Positions 1-5,043 of a stretch of DNA of 5,043 nt are shown in pieces. The position numbers and the translations under genes were made by a program. This DNA is from Rhodobacter sp. (lineage in GTDB: Bacteria > Pseudomonadota > Alphaproteobacteria > Rhodobacterales > Rhodobacteraceae). The stretch lies in assembly GCA_013824045.1 (NCBI GenBank), contig PNND01000150.1:1-5043 (forward strand), in the 5' to 3' direction. Positions within the stretch are counted from its first letter, which is position 1, and each line of letters starts with the position of its first letter. A model generated the notes under the pieces. That model saw only the letters and a list, made by a program, of their open reading frames with translations, did not search any database and had not been told where the DNA came from.

Positions 1-126
1 TAGGGTCGCCCCGAACCAGACCGAGGCCCCTGCCTCAAGCACCACCTTGCCGATGATATTCGCATCCGGCGCAACCCAGGCATCGGCGGCGATGTCAGGC
101 ATGATCCCGTCCAGCGCATAGATCAT
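1..126 (-). CDS. Gamma carbonic anhydrase-like hexapeptide-repeat protein, N-terminal 42 residues (gene cut by window edge)
   Basis: The reverse strand gives an open frame from ATG at 126 to the left edge, starting MIYALDG and continuing through [20 protein letters not shown] to SVWFGATL. This matches the opening of the gamma carbonic anhydrase / YrdA / PaaY group. These are soluble trimers with a left-handed beta-helix built from hexapeptide repeats, usually about 170-175 residues long. The alternating small and aliphatic residues (V-x-x-x-A-x-I-x-G-x-V) are the first coils. The metal-binding histidines lie further on and are outside the window, so catalysis cannot be judged. Many family members have no proven activity, hence no gene symbol. 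The ATG overlaps the gmk stop as ATGA (126-123). A GGGAG lies 11 bases upstream (142-138), rather far, so initiation probably depends on coupling to gmk translation. Family assignment is good; exact function is open. Confidence 0.82.
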   Translation of the reverse strand, partial: MIYALDGIMPDIAADAWVAPDANIIGKVVLEAGASVWFGATL

Positions 127-767
127 CTGGCGTCGAACTCCCGGTTCAGTTGGCGCACGAAATCGGCCAGCCCCGGCTGGCGGTCGCGGCGCATCCGCTC
201 GGTCTGCAGGATGGTTTGCAGCTGGGCGAAGGTGGCGTTGAGGTCGTCATTGATCAGGACATAGTCATATTCCGCCCAATGGCTGATCTCATCGCGGCTT
301 TTCGCCATGCGCCCGGCGATCACCTCGGCGCTGTCTTGCGCGCGATCGTTCAGGCGGCGGTCTAGTTCGGCGATGGACGGGGGCAGCACGAAGATCGACA
401 CGACATCGCGCCCGAGGGCCGAATTGCGGATCTGCTGTCCGCCCTGCCAATCAATATCGAACACCGTATCGCGGCCTTCGCGCATCGCCTCTTCCACCGG
501 GCCGCGCGGGGTGCCGTAGAGGTTTCCGAACACCTCGGCATGTTCCAGCATCTGGCCATCGGCCACCATCGCCTCGAACTCGGGGCGCGAGCGGAAATAG
601 TATTCCCGCCCGTCCTCTTCGCCCGGCCTTGGCGCGCGGGTGGTGGCGGAAACGGAAAAGCGCATCGTCGCATCCCACCCCATCAGCATCCGGGTGAGGG
701 TGGATTTGCCCGCGCCCGAGGGGGAGGACAGGATAAGGAGAAGCCCCTTGCGACTGGCCATGGTCAT
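123..767 (-). CDS. gmk: Guanylate kinase (GMP kinase)
   Basis: Cytoplasmic enzyme that phosphorylates GMP (and dGMP) with ATP to GDP, an essential step in guanine nucleotide supply. The 214 residues are close to the usual 200-215. The Walker A P-loop is [10 protein letters not shown] at residues 14-23. The GMP-binding segment at about 38-58 contains S-x-T-T-R, R-x-P-R-P-G-E and G-R-E-Y-Y-F. It is followed by [14 protein letters not shown] (74-87), the nucleotide-binding [13 protein letters not shown] (102-114), the lid region [13 protein letters not shown] (134-146) and the late YDYVLIND (167-174). All signature blocks are intact. ATG at 767 overlaps the yicC stop as ATGA; a second in-frame ATG at 761 (residue 3) is equally possible because the weak GTGGA site lies just before both. 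The gene is the middle of a yicC-gmk-gamma carbonic anhydrase operon, so expression likely follows yicC by translational coupling. Confidence 0.98.
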   Translation of the reverse strand: MTMASRKGLLLILSSPSGAGKSTLTRMLMGWDATMRFSVSATTRAPRPGEEDGREYYFRSRPEFEAMVADGQMLEHAEVFGNLYGTPRGPVEEAMREGRDTVFDIDWQGGQQIRNSALGRDVVSIFVLPPSIAELDRRLNDRAQDSAEVIAGRMAKSRDEISHWAEYDYVLINDDLNATFAQLQTILQTERMRRDRQPGLADFVRQLNREFDAR

Positions 768-1663
768 TCCACGTTCTGAACCTGTTCGCGCATCTGATCA
801 ATGACCGTTTTCAGGTCAAGCCCGATCCGGGTGAGCGTCAGCGCCTGCGCCTTGGAGCAAAGCGTGTTCGCCTCGCGCATGAATTCCTGCATCAGGAAAT
901 CGAACTTGCGGCCCACCGGGCCGGGTTCGGCCAGAAGGGCGCGCGCGGCATCGACATGGGCGGTCAGGCGGTCAAGCTCTTCGGTGACGTCGTTCTTGAC
1001 GGCGATCAGGGCCAGTTCCTGCGTCAGCCGTGCCTCATCCACCCCATCGGTATTGGCGATGACCTTGGCCAGCGCATCGCGCAGGGCGGCGGCGGTGGCG
1101 TCGCGGCGGGCGTCGGCTTCACTCTTCGCGTCGCGGGTCAAGCTGGCAATGCGGTCCAGTTGCGCGGTGATGACGCAGTGCAGAGCAGTCCCTTCGGCGG
1201 CACGCATGGCGTTGAAATCGGCCAGCAGGGCGGGAAGATCGGCAAGGATGGCCGCGCGCAAGGGAGCGGTGTCATCGTCGCTGCTGGACTGATCCAGCAC
1301 ACCCCTTACGCCCAGTACATCGGCGGCGGTGGCCTGCGCCAGCGTGACTCCCGCCGTCATTGCCGCCTGCTCCACTTCGGCCAGCGCGGCCAGCACGGCC
1401 TTCAGCACGGGCGGATTGATGCGCAGCGCCTCGGCCCCCTCGGCCGCACCATCCCGCGCGACCTTCAGCGAAAGCGAGACATTCCCCCGCCCCAGCGCCC
1501 GGCCCAATTCGGCGCGCAGCGCCGCCTCCAGCCCGTCGATCCAGTCGGGCACCCGCAGCCGCAGGTCCAGTCCCTTGCCATTGACCGACCGCAAATCCCA
1601 GGCCCAGCCATGCCCTGCGCCCTGCCCCTTGCGGGCGGCGAAGCCGGTCATCGAGATGGTCAT
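764..1663 (-). CDS. yicC: YicC family endoribonuclease / stress-associated protein
   Basis: Member of the YicC/YloC family. E. coli YicC has been described as an endoribonuclease connected with small-RNA turnover and is needed for survival in late stationary phase or heat. The protein here has 299 residues, near the usual 285-300. The N-terminal domain opens with MTISMTGFA and carries the conserved [13 protein letters not shown] at about 25-37. The C-terminal DUF1732-type domain shows the family hallmarks [15 protein letters not shown] (223-237), [20 protein letters not shown] (251-270) and the ending [18 protein letters not shown]. The middle is alanine-rich and probably helical. I chose ATG 1663 because AGGAGGG lies 4 bases upstream; the in-frame GTG at 1678 sits upstream of that site and would add only five residues. 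It is the first gene of the operon, and its TGA overlaps the gmk ATG. The family is certain; the exact RNA substrate in this organism is unknown. Confidence 0.95.
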   Translation of the reverse strand: MTISMTGFAARKGQGAGHGWAWDLRSVNGKGLDLRLRVPDWIDGLEAALRAELGRALGRGNVSLSLKVARDGAAEGAEALRINPPVLKAVLAALAEVEQAAMTAGVTLAQATAADVLGVRGVLDQSSSDDDTAPLRAAILADLPALLADFNAMRAAEGTALHCVITAQLDRIASLTRDAKSEADARRDATAAALRDALAKVIANTDGVDEARLTQELALIAVKNDVTEELDRLTAHVDAARALLAEPGPVGRKFDFLMQEFMREANTLCSKAQALTLTRIGLDLKTVIDQMREQVQNVE

Positions 1664-1667
1664 CGAA

Positions 1668-1674
1668 CCCTCCT
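1668..1674 (-). promoter_or_regulatory. Strong Shine-Dalgarno site of yicC
   Basis: The minus strand reads AGGAGGG followed by TTCG and then ATG at 1663. This near-perfect anti-16S match at ideal spacing fixes the yicC start and excludes the upstream GTG at 1678. It also serves as the main ribosome entry point for the operon, since the two downstream genes have only weak sites of their own. Confidence 0.85.
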
Positions 1675-1693
1675 GCACGCCGGGACGGCGCTG

Positions 1694-1708
1694 TTAACCC
1701 TGTGTTCA
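1694..1708. promoter_or_regulatory. Possible CtrA-type binding site (TTAA-N7-TTCA)
   Basis: The alphaproteobacterial cell-cycle regulator CtrA recognises TTAA-N7-TTAA. Here TTAA (1694-1697) is followed by exactly seven bases and TTCA (1705-1708), one mismatch from consensus. It lies between divergent start codons, 30 bases before the yicC start and about 145 before the PAS start, where a regulator could act. A one-mismatch site can arise by chance, and no second copy is evident, so this is only a candidate. Confidence 0.25.
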
Positions 1709-1853
1709 CCTTTCCGCCGATCTGCCGCATTTCGGCCCTAGTATGGGCAAGATGCTAAATCGGCGCGGCGGGTGGCCGTATAGGGGCGTAACAGAGCAGC
1801 AAAGGCCCCACAACAGGCGGCACAAGACCTCGGGCATAGGAGTGGTGGGCAAG

Positions 1854-2459
1854 ATGGTGGGGATGCGGACAGGACGGCAGGGCTGGCACGGGGATATGGC
1901 GCAGGTTGCGCCTTCCGCAGTGCTGCGTCGCCATTGGCAGGCGCTGCGCATGGGCGACGCCCTGCCCCGGCGCGACAGGATCGCGCCGCGTGCCATCGCC
2001 TCGATGCTGGATCATGCGCTGATGGCCGAACGTCGCCGCGATGGCGCGGTGCTGCTGCGCTATGCCGGATCACGTGTGAATGCGGTACATGGGCAGGACC
2101 TGACAGACCGTCCCCTGTCGGCCCTGTTCGAAATCAGGATGCGAGAGCCGCTTCTGGACGCGCTGGAAATGGCCTTTGACGGCAGCCGCGCACTGAATAT
2201 GGACCTGCATTCCGAACGGGGCCTGACGCGCCCGCCCCTGACTGCGCGGCTTACCCTGCTGCCCTTGGCGGCGGTAGGGTCCGAGGGGATCACCCTGATC
2301 GGTTGCCTTGATCTGGATGGCCCGCCGATCCTTCCCCCGCGCAGGTTCCGGATCGAGCGGGTACTAAGTGAACCGCTGGCCGCAGCGCGCGCGGTGGTTC
2401 AGCCGGTCCCGCCGCCTGCGGCGACGGGCGGGCCTGCTTTGGTCTGGACCGGGCTTTGA
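1854..2459 (+). CDS. PAS_5-like single-domain PAS protein, function unknown
   Basis: The 201-residue soluble protein has no visible signal peptide, membrane segment or output domain. Residues about 22-154 resemble the PAS_5 (PF07310-type) fold common in alphaproteobacteria. The features are HWQALRMGDALPRRDRIAP near the start, then ASMLDHALMAER, LLRYAGSRVNAVHGQDLTDR, the helix-rich LSALFEIRMREPLLDALEMA, and the strand pair LTARLTLLPLAAVG and ITLIGCLDLDG. The C-terminal 40 residues are basic and proline-rich and look disordered. ATG 1854 is preferred because GGTGG lies 5 bases and AGGAG 11 bases upstream; ATG 1863 and 1896 are alternatives, and an upstream frame to 1743 adds 37 unlike residues. 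PAS domains usually sense ligands or mediate signalling contacts, but ligand and partner are unknown here. It is divergent from yicC and convergent with the DAHP synthase gene. Family fairly sure, role not. Confidence 0.8.
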   Translation: MVGMRTGRQGWHGDMAQVAPSAVLRRHWQALRMGDALPRRDRIAPRAIASMLDHALMAERRRDGAVLLRYAGSRVNAVHGQDLTDRPLSALFEIRMREPLLDALEMAFDGSRALNMDLHSERGLTRPPLTARLTLLPLAAVGSEGITLIGCLDLDGPPILPPRRFRIERVLSEPLAAARAVVQPVPPPAATGGPALVWTGL

Positions 2460-2462
2460 TGC

Positions 2463-2493
2463 AAAAAGGGGGCGGCCAGATGGCCGCCCCCTT
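2463..2493 (-). terminator. Rho-independent terminator of the DAHP synthase gene, probably shared with the PAS gene
   Basis: A perfect 12-base-pair stem (2466-2477 with 2482-2493) has the arm AAGGGGGCGGCC and a four-base loop at 2478-2481. On the minus strand the stem is followed directly by a run of five T (2467-2463), the standard intrinsic terminator layout, 17 bases past the DAHP synthase stop. On the plus strand it starts 6 bases after the PAS stop but is followed only by CTTCC-type bases after two T, so it would be weaker that way. It can still block convergent read-through. Confidence 0.88.
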
Positions 2494-2510
2494 CCAAATT
2501 CAGCGCGAAG

Positions 2511-3881
2511 TTAAAGTGCGATCCGCCGCCCGGCATCGCGCAGCGCGGTCAGTTCTTCGGCCACGAGGAATGCCAGTTCCAGCGACTGGCTGGCATTCAG
2601 ACGCGGGTCGCAGGCGGTGTGATAGCGATCCGACAGATCCTCATCCGTCACGGCCCGCAGGCCGCCCGTGCATTCCGTCACATCCTTGCCGGTCATTTCG
2701 AAATGCACACCGCCGGGGATCGTGCCCTCAGCCTTGTGGATGGCGAAGAACTCGCGAACCTCGCGCAGGACGCTGTCGAAGGGCCGGGTCTTGTAGCCGG
2801 TCGACGACTTGATCGTGTTCCCGTGCATCGGATCGCAGGACCAGACGACATTCGCGCCTTCGGCCTGCACTGTCTTGATCAGGCGCGGCAGGTGTTCGCC
2901 CACCTTGCCCGCGCCAAAGCGCGCGATCAGGGTCAGGCGGCCCGGCTCATTCTGCGGGTTCAGCTTGGCCATCAGCACCTTGAGGTCTTCTGCCGTGGTC
3001 GACGGCCCGCATTTCAGCCCGATCGGGTTCAGCACACCGCGCGCGAATTCCACATGCGCGCCATCGGGCTGCCGCGTGCGGTCGCCGATCCAGATCATAT
3101 GACCCGATCCCGCCACCGGCTGGCCGGTGATGGAATCGATCCGGCAGAGCGCCTCTTCATATTCCAGAAGCAGCGCCTCGTGGCTGGTGTAGAAATCCAC
3201 CGCCGACAGCGTATGTGCGGTATCGGCATTCACCCCGGCCGCATTCATGAAATCCAGCGCGTCCGAGATGCGGTTGGACAATTCGCGATAGCGTTCGGCC
3301 TTGTCATGTTCGGCAAAGCCGAGCGTCCAGCTGTGCACGCGGTGAATATCGGCGAAACCGCCCGTGCTGAAGGCGCGCAGCAGGTTCAGCGACGCGGCCG
3401 CCTGCGTATAGGCCTGCAGCATCCGCTGCGGATCGGCGACGCGCGCTTCGGGCGTGGGATCAAAGCCGTTGATGATGTCGCCTTTGTAGGACGGCATCTC
3501 TACCCCGTTGATCACCTCGGTCGGGGCGGAACGCGGTTTGGCGAACTGGCCCGCCATGCGGCCCACCTTGATGACCGGCACCTTGGCGCCATAGGTCAGC
3601 ACCACAGCCATCTGCAGCATAACCCGGAACGTGTCGCGGATATTGTCGGCGCTGAATTCGGCAAAGCTTTCGGCGCAATCGCCGCCCTGCAGAAGGAAGG
3701 CCTTGCCTTCTGCCGCCAGTGCCAGCTGCTTCTTCAGCTTGCGCGCCTCGCCCGCAAAGACCAGCGGCGGATATTTGGCAAGCTGCGCCTCGGCGGCGTG
3801 CAATGCGGCCTGATCCGGGTAATCGGGCATCTGGATGCGCGGCTTTGCGCGCCAGTCAGATTTTGTCCAGCCCTTGGTCAT
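2511..3881 (-). CDS. aroG: Class II 3-deoxy-7-phosphoheptulonate (DAHP) synthase
   Basis: Cytoplasmic enzyme condensing phosphoenolpyruvate and erythrose 4-phosphate to DAHP, the entry step of the shikimate pathway to aromatic amino acids. Its 456 residues match the plant/mycobacterial class II family (about 450-465), unrelated in length to the 350-residue class I enzymes. The whole family pattern is present: [12 protein letters not shown] (62-73), [14 protein letters not shown] (105-118), WIGDRTRQ (264-271), GLKCGPS (288-294), [10 protein letters not shown] (347-356), [15 protein letters not shown] (390-404) and CDPRLN (424-429). Cys69, His353, Glu395 and Asp425 correspond to the four metal ligands known in M. 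tuberculosis AroG. The ATG is preceded by GGAGA at 6 bases. It is monocistronic: a hairpin terminator follows and a divergent regulator lies upstream. Class II enzymes are often feedback-controlled by aromatic amino acids; no attenuator or leader peptide is visible, so control is probably allosteric or at the promoter. The symbol varies (aroG, aroF, aroH). Confidence 0.97.
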   Translation of the reverse strand: MTKGWTKSDWRAKPRIQMPDYPDQAALHAAEAQLAKYPPLVFAGEARKLKKQLALAAEGKAFLLQGGDCAESFAEFSADNIRDTFRVMLQMAVVLTYGAKVPVIKVGRMAGQFAKPRSAPTEVINGVEMPSYKGDIINGFDPTPEARVADPQRMLQAYTQAAASLNLLRAFSTGGFADIHRVHSWTLGFAEHDKAERYRELSNRISDALDFMNAAGVNADTAHTLSAVDFYTSHEALLLEYEEALCRIDSITGQPVAGSGHMIWIGDRTRQPDGAHVEFARGVLNPIGLKCGPSTTAEDLKVLMAKLNPQNEPGRLTLIARFGAGKVGEHLPRLIKTVQAEGANVVWSCDPMHGNTIKSSTGYKTRPFDSVLREVREFFAIHKAEGTIPGGVHFEMTGKDVTECTGGLRAVTDEDLSDRYHTACDPRLNASQSLELAFLVAEELTALRDAGRRIAL

Positions 3882-3914
3882 GGGTCTTCTCCGAAGGTTT
3901 GCGGTAACGGGGGC

Positions 3915-3943
3915 GGTATAAGGTCAACGCCCGGCATATGCAA
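3915..3943 (-). promoter_or_regulatory. Candidate sigma70-type promoter of the DAHP synthase gene
   Basis: On the minus strand TTGCAT (3943-3938) is separated by 17 bases from TATACC (3920-3915). The -10 agrees with consensus at four positions and the -35 at three, with ideal spacing. Transcription would start near 3908, giving a leader of about 27 bases that contains the GGAGA ribosome site. The -35 lies within the 8-base palindrome GCATATGC (3934-3941), which could be an operator. No transcription start data are available, so this is a motif call only. Confidence 0.45.
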
Positions 3944-3961
3944 AGGAAGAAACTGGCCTGA

Positions 3962-3991
3962 TTCCCAATCCGATTGCCCTTGCAGTAAAAT
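3962..3991 (+). promoter_or_regulatory. Candidate promoter of the GlxA-type regulator gene
   Basis: TTCCCA (3962-3967) and TAAAAT (3986-3991) are 18 bases apart. The -10 matches consensus at five of six positions, the -35 at four. The start would lie near 3998, about 42 bases before the ATG. This A/T-rich patch stands out against the GC-rich surroundings. Small inverted repeats overlap the -35 and the transcript start, consistent with regulated or autoregulated expression, but unproven. Confidence 0.4.
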
Positions 3992-3997
3992 TCGTTT

Positions 3998-4032
3998 CCT
4001 GAAAGGCTGCGCCGAATACCGACATTTTCAGG
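3998..4032 (+). promoter_or_regulatory. Inverted repeat in the regulator leader, possible hairpin over the ribosome site
   Basis: CCTGAAA (3998-4004) and TTTCAGG (4026-4032) form a perfect 7-base inverted repeat around 21 bases. A G-U pair (4005/4025) could extend it. The right arm contains AGG (4030-4032), the only Shine-Dalgarno-like element before the ATG at 4040, so the RNA hairpin would hide it. A protein-binding dyad is the alternative reading. The stem is A/T-rich and short, so stability is modest. Confidence 0.35.
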
Positions 4033-4039
4033 TCGCACA

Positions 4040-5043
4040 ATGTCCACCGCCCCCAAGAAAGCCCAGCACATCGCCAAGGGTGCCGAACCCAGGCGCTTTG
4101 TGTTTCTGTTGCTGGACCATTTCACGATGCTGTCCTTTGCCAGCGCGATCGAGCCGCTGCGCATCGCGAACCGCGTGTCGGGTGAGACGTTGTATATGTG
4201 GAAGCTGGCCGGCGAAGGCGGCGAGACGGCCACCTGTTCAAACGGCGCATCGTTCAAACTGGATATGGGTCTGGAAGAGATCGAGCGCGAGGATACGCTC
4301 TTGGTCTGCGGCGGGATCGACGTGCAAAAGGCCACCACGCGCGGCGTGCTGAACTGGCTGCGGCGCGAGGCGCGGCGCGGCGTCACGATCGGCGGGCTGT
4401 GCACCGGGGCCTATGCGGTGGCCAAGGCGGGGTTGCTGGATGGCAAGCGGGCGACGATCCACTGGGAAAACCAGGACGGGTTCCTTGAGGAATTCGAGGA
4501 TGTGAAGCTGACGAAATCAGTCTTCGTCATGGATGGCAACCGCTGGAGCACGGCGGGCGGCACATCGTCCATCGACCTGATGTTGAAGGTGATCGCCGCC
4601 GACCATGGCGAAGATTTGGCCAATACCGTGGCGGATCAGCTGATCTATTCCACCATCCGCACCGATCAGGACACGCAGCGCCTGTCGATCCCCACCCGGA
4701 TCGGCGTGCGGCACCCGAAGTTGAGCCAGGTCATCCAGATGATGGAAGGCAATATCGAAGATCCGATGTCGCCCGCCGATCTGGCCGAAGAGGTGGGCAT
4801 GTCCACCCGGCAGTTGGAGCGGCTTTTCCGCCGCTATCTGAACCGCTCTCCGAAGCGCTATTACATGGAACTGCGCTTGCAAAAGGCGCGCAACCTGCTG
4901 ATGCAGACGGATATGAGCGTGATCAACGTGGCCTTGGCCTGCGGTTTCGCCTCGCCCTCGCATTTCTCGAAATGCTACCGCGCGCATTACAACACCACGC
5001 CCTACCGCGAACGCGGATCGCAGGGCGGCGGCACGGGCGTGCG
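4040..5043 (+). CDS. GlxA family transcriptional regulator: DJ-1/PfpI-like domain plus AraC helix-turn-helix (3' end outside window)
   Basis: The frame opens at ATG 4040 and stays open for 334 codons to the right edge. Residues about 19-200 form a DJ-1/PfpI-like domain: RFVFLLLDHFTMLSFASAIE, then PLRIANRVSG, LLVCGGID (87-94), the elbow GGLCTGAYAVAKAGLLDG (118-135) with Cys121, and ATIHWE (138-143). Residues about 244-324 are an AraC-type double helix-turn-helix: SPADLAEEVGMSTRQLERLF for the first helix pair, RLQKARNLL as linker, and VALACGFASPSHFSKCYRAH for the second. Nearly the whole usual length (about 320-350) is present. Related proteins such as Pseudomonas ArgR, GbdR and CdhR activate catabolic genes in response to arginine, betaine or carnitine; the DJ-1 part binds the ligand rather than acting as a protease. 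The ligand here is not deducible. The start is supported by AGG 7 bases upstream, a weak site, and by the N-terminus of the domain following 18 polar residues. Confidence 0.95.
   Translation, partial: MSTAPKKAQHIAKGAEPRRFVFLLLDHFTMLSFASAIEPLRIANRVSGETLYMWKLAGEGGETATCSNGASFKLDMGLEEIEREDTLLVCGGIDVQKATTRGVLNWLRREARRGVTIGGLCTGAYAVAKAGLLDGKRATIHWENQDGFLEEFEDVKLTKSVFVMDGNRWSTAGGTSSIDLMLKVIAADHGEDLANTVADQLIYSTIRTDQDTQRLSIPTRIGVRHPKLSQVIQMMEGNIEDPMSPADLAEEVGMSTRQLERLFRRYLNRSPKRYYMELRLQKARNLLMQTDMSVINVALACGFASPSHFSKCYRAHYNTTPYRERGSQGGGTGV

Larger units (their letters stand above)
1664..1853. other. Divergent intergenic region between yicC and the PAS protein gene
   Basis: These 190 bases must hold the promoters of both the yicC operon (leftward) and the PAS gene (rightward). 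I see no convincing -35/-10 pair in either direction. Visible elements are the yicC Shine-Dalgarno site and the half-sites GTTAAC and GTTCAC at 1693-1698 and 1704-1709, spaced one helical turn apart. An 11-base direct repeat TGGGCAAGATG lies at 1744-1754 and 1846-1856, and AGGAG lies at 1838-1842. The stretch from 1743 is open in the PAS frame, but the encoded residues are rich in R, H, Q and G and do not look like a conserved domain, so I treat it as leader. Confidence 0.6.
3882..4039. promoter_or_regulatory. Divergent regulatory region with small repeats (possible operator)
   Basis: These 158 bases separate two divergent genes and are less GC-rich than the coding sequence. Besides the two candidate promoters they contain CAATC-C-GATTG (3966-3976, perfect inverted repeat), GATT-CCC-AATC (3960-3970, overlapping it) and a near direct repeat GATTCCC / GATTGCCC (3960-3966, 3972-3979). 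GCATATGC is at 3934-3941. AraC-type regulators usually bind direct repeats near -35, so the 3960-3979 cluster is the best operator candidate for the adjacent regulator. It is placed to affect both promoters. Confidence 0.4.

Noticed and set aside
1664..1678. GTG start at 1678 for yicC
   Set aside because: The strong AGGAGGG site lies between this GTG and ATG 1663, so it can only serve 1663; family members begin at the MT-x-S-M-T-G-F segment.
956..1741. 261-codon plus-strand open frame antisense to yicC
   Set aside because: It lies almost entirely opposite the conserved YicC frame, with low-complexity G/Q/R-rich translation and no recognisable motif.
1743..1853. Upstream extension of the PAS protein from ATG 1743
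   Set aside because: No ribosome site precedes 1743, and the extra 37 residues look unlike a conserved domain. Better ribosome sites precede 1854. The internal repeat keeps it from being fully excluded.
3882..3914. Attenuator or leader peptide for the DAHP synthase gene
   Set aside because: The leader predicted from the candidate promoter is only about 27 bases, with no run of aromatic codons and no alternative hairpins.
2619..4352. 577-codon plus-strand open frame antisense to the DAHP synthase gene
   Set aside because: It mirrors the opposite strand of a clearly conserved enzyme and continues out of frame into the regulator gene. Its composition (rich in H, R, G, Q) is typical of a GC-rich antisense frame without stops, and it has no recognisable domain.
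3856..4404. 182-codon minus-strand open frame across the divergent intergenic region
   Set aside because: It covers the opposite strand of the regulator's conserved DJ-1 domain and both candidate promoters. Its serine/proline/arginine-rich translation resembles no family.
4517..4987. 156-codon minus-strand open frame antisense to the AraC domain of the regulator
   Set aside because: It is the opposite strand of an intact helix-turn-helix region; its translation is H/Q/R-rich and without motif.
1..5043. Mobile element, CRISPR array, defence or toxin-antitoxin locus, RNA gene
   Set aside because: No transposase, integrase, long terminal repeats, regularly spaced repeats, tRNA-like cloverleaf or small paired genes were seen; gene content and base composition look uniform and chromosomal.

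Overview
This 5,043-base window is GC-rich (roughly 60-65% by eye). Its gene content and protein sequences fit an alphaproteobacterium, most likely of the Rhodobacterales/Rhodobacteraceae. The grounds are the yicC-gmk pair, a PAS_5-type protein beside it, a class II (plant-like) DAHP synthase as aromatic-pathway entry enzyme, and a GlxA-type regulator with a DJ-1-like domain fused to an AraC helix-turn-helix. This is a family-level inference; no rRNA or other taxonomic marker is present.

Layout. Positions 1-1663 hold a tightly packed minus-strand operon, read right to left: yicC (endoribonuclease/stress protein family), gmk (guanylate kinase) and the first 42 codons of a gamma-class carbonic anhydrase-like hexapeptide protein that runs off the left edge. 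Both junctions are 4-base ATGA overlaps. Positions 1664-1853 are a divergent intergenic region with an ideal Shine-Dalgarno site for yicC and a weak CtrA-like motif. Positions 1854-2459 (plus) encode a single-domain PAS_5-like protein of unknown role. A strong GC hairpin at 2463-2493 separates it from the convergent class II DAHP synthase gene (2511-3881, minus). Positions 3882-4039 are a divergent promoter region with candidate sigma70-type promoters both ways and several small repeats. From 4040 to the right edge (plus) runs a GlxA-family transcriptional regulator, open at the end of the window.

Function. The operon combines GMP-to-GDP phosphorylation with an RNA-processing protein; the third gene is probably a housekeeping metal-binding trimer. 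DAHP synthase commits carbon to the shikimate pathway. The GlxA-type regulator is probably a small-molecule-responsive activator. Its target is not visible, and its divergent position next to DAHP synthase does not prove regulation.

I see no phage, insertion sequence, CRISPR array, toxin-antitoxin or defence locus, and no RNA gene. This is mostly ordinary chromosomal core sequence. The points worth a second look are small regulatory structures and the uncharacterised PAS protein, not a new system.
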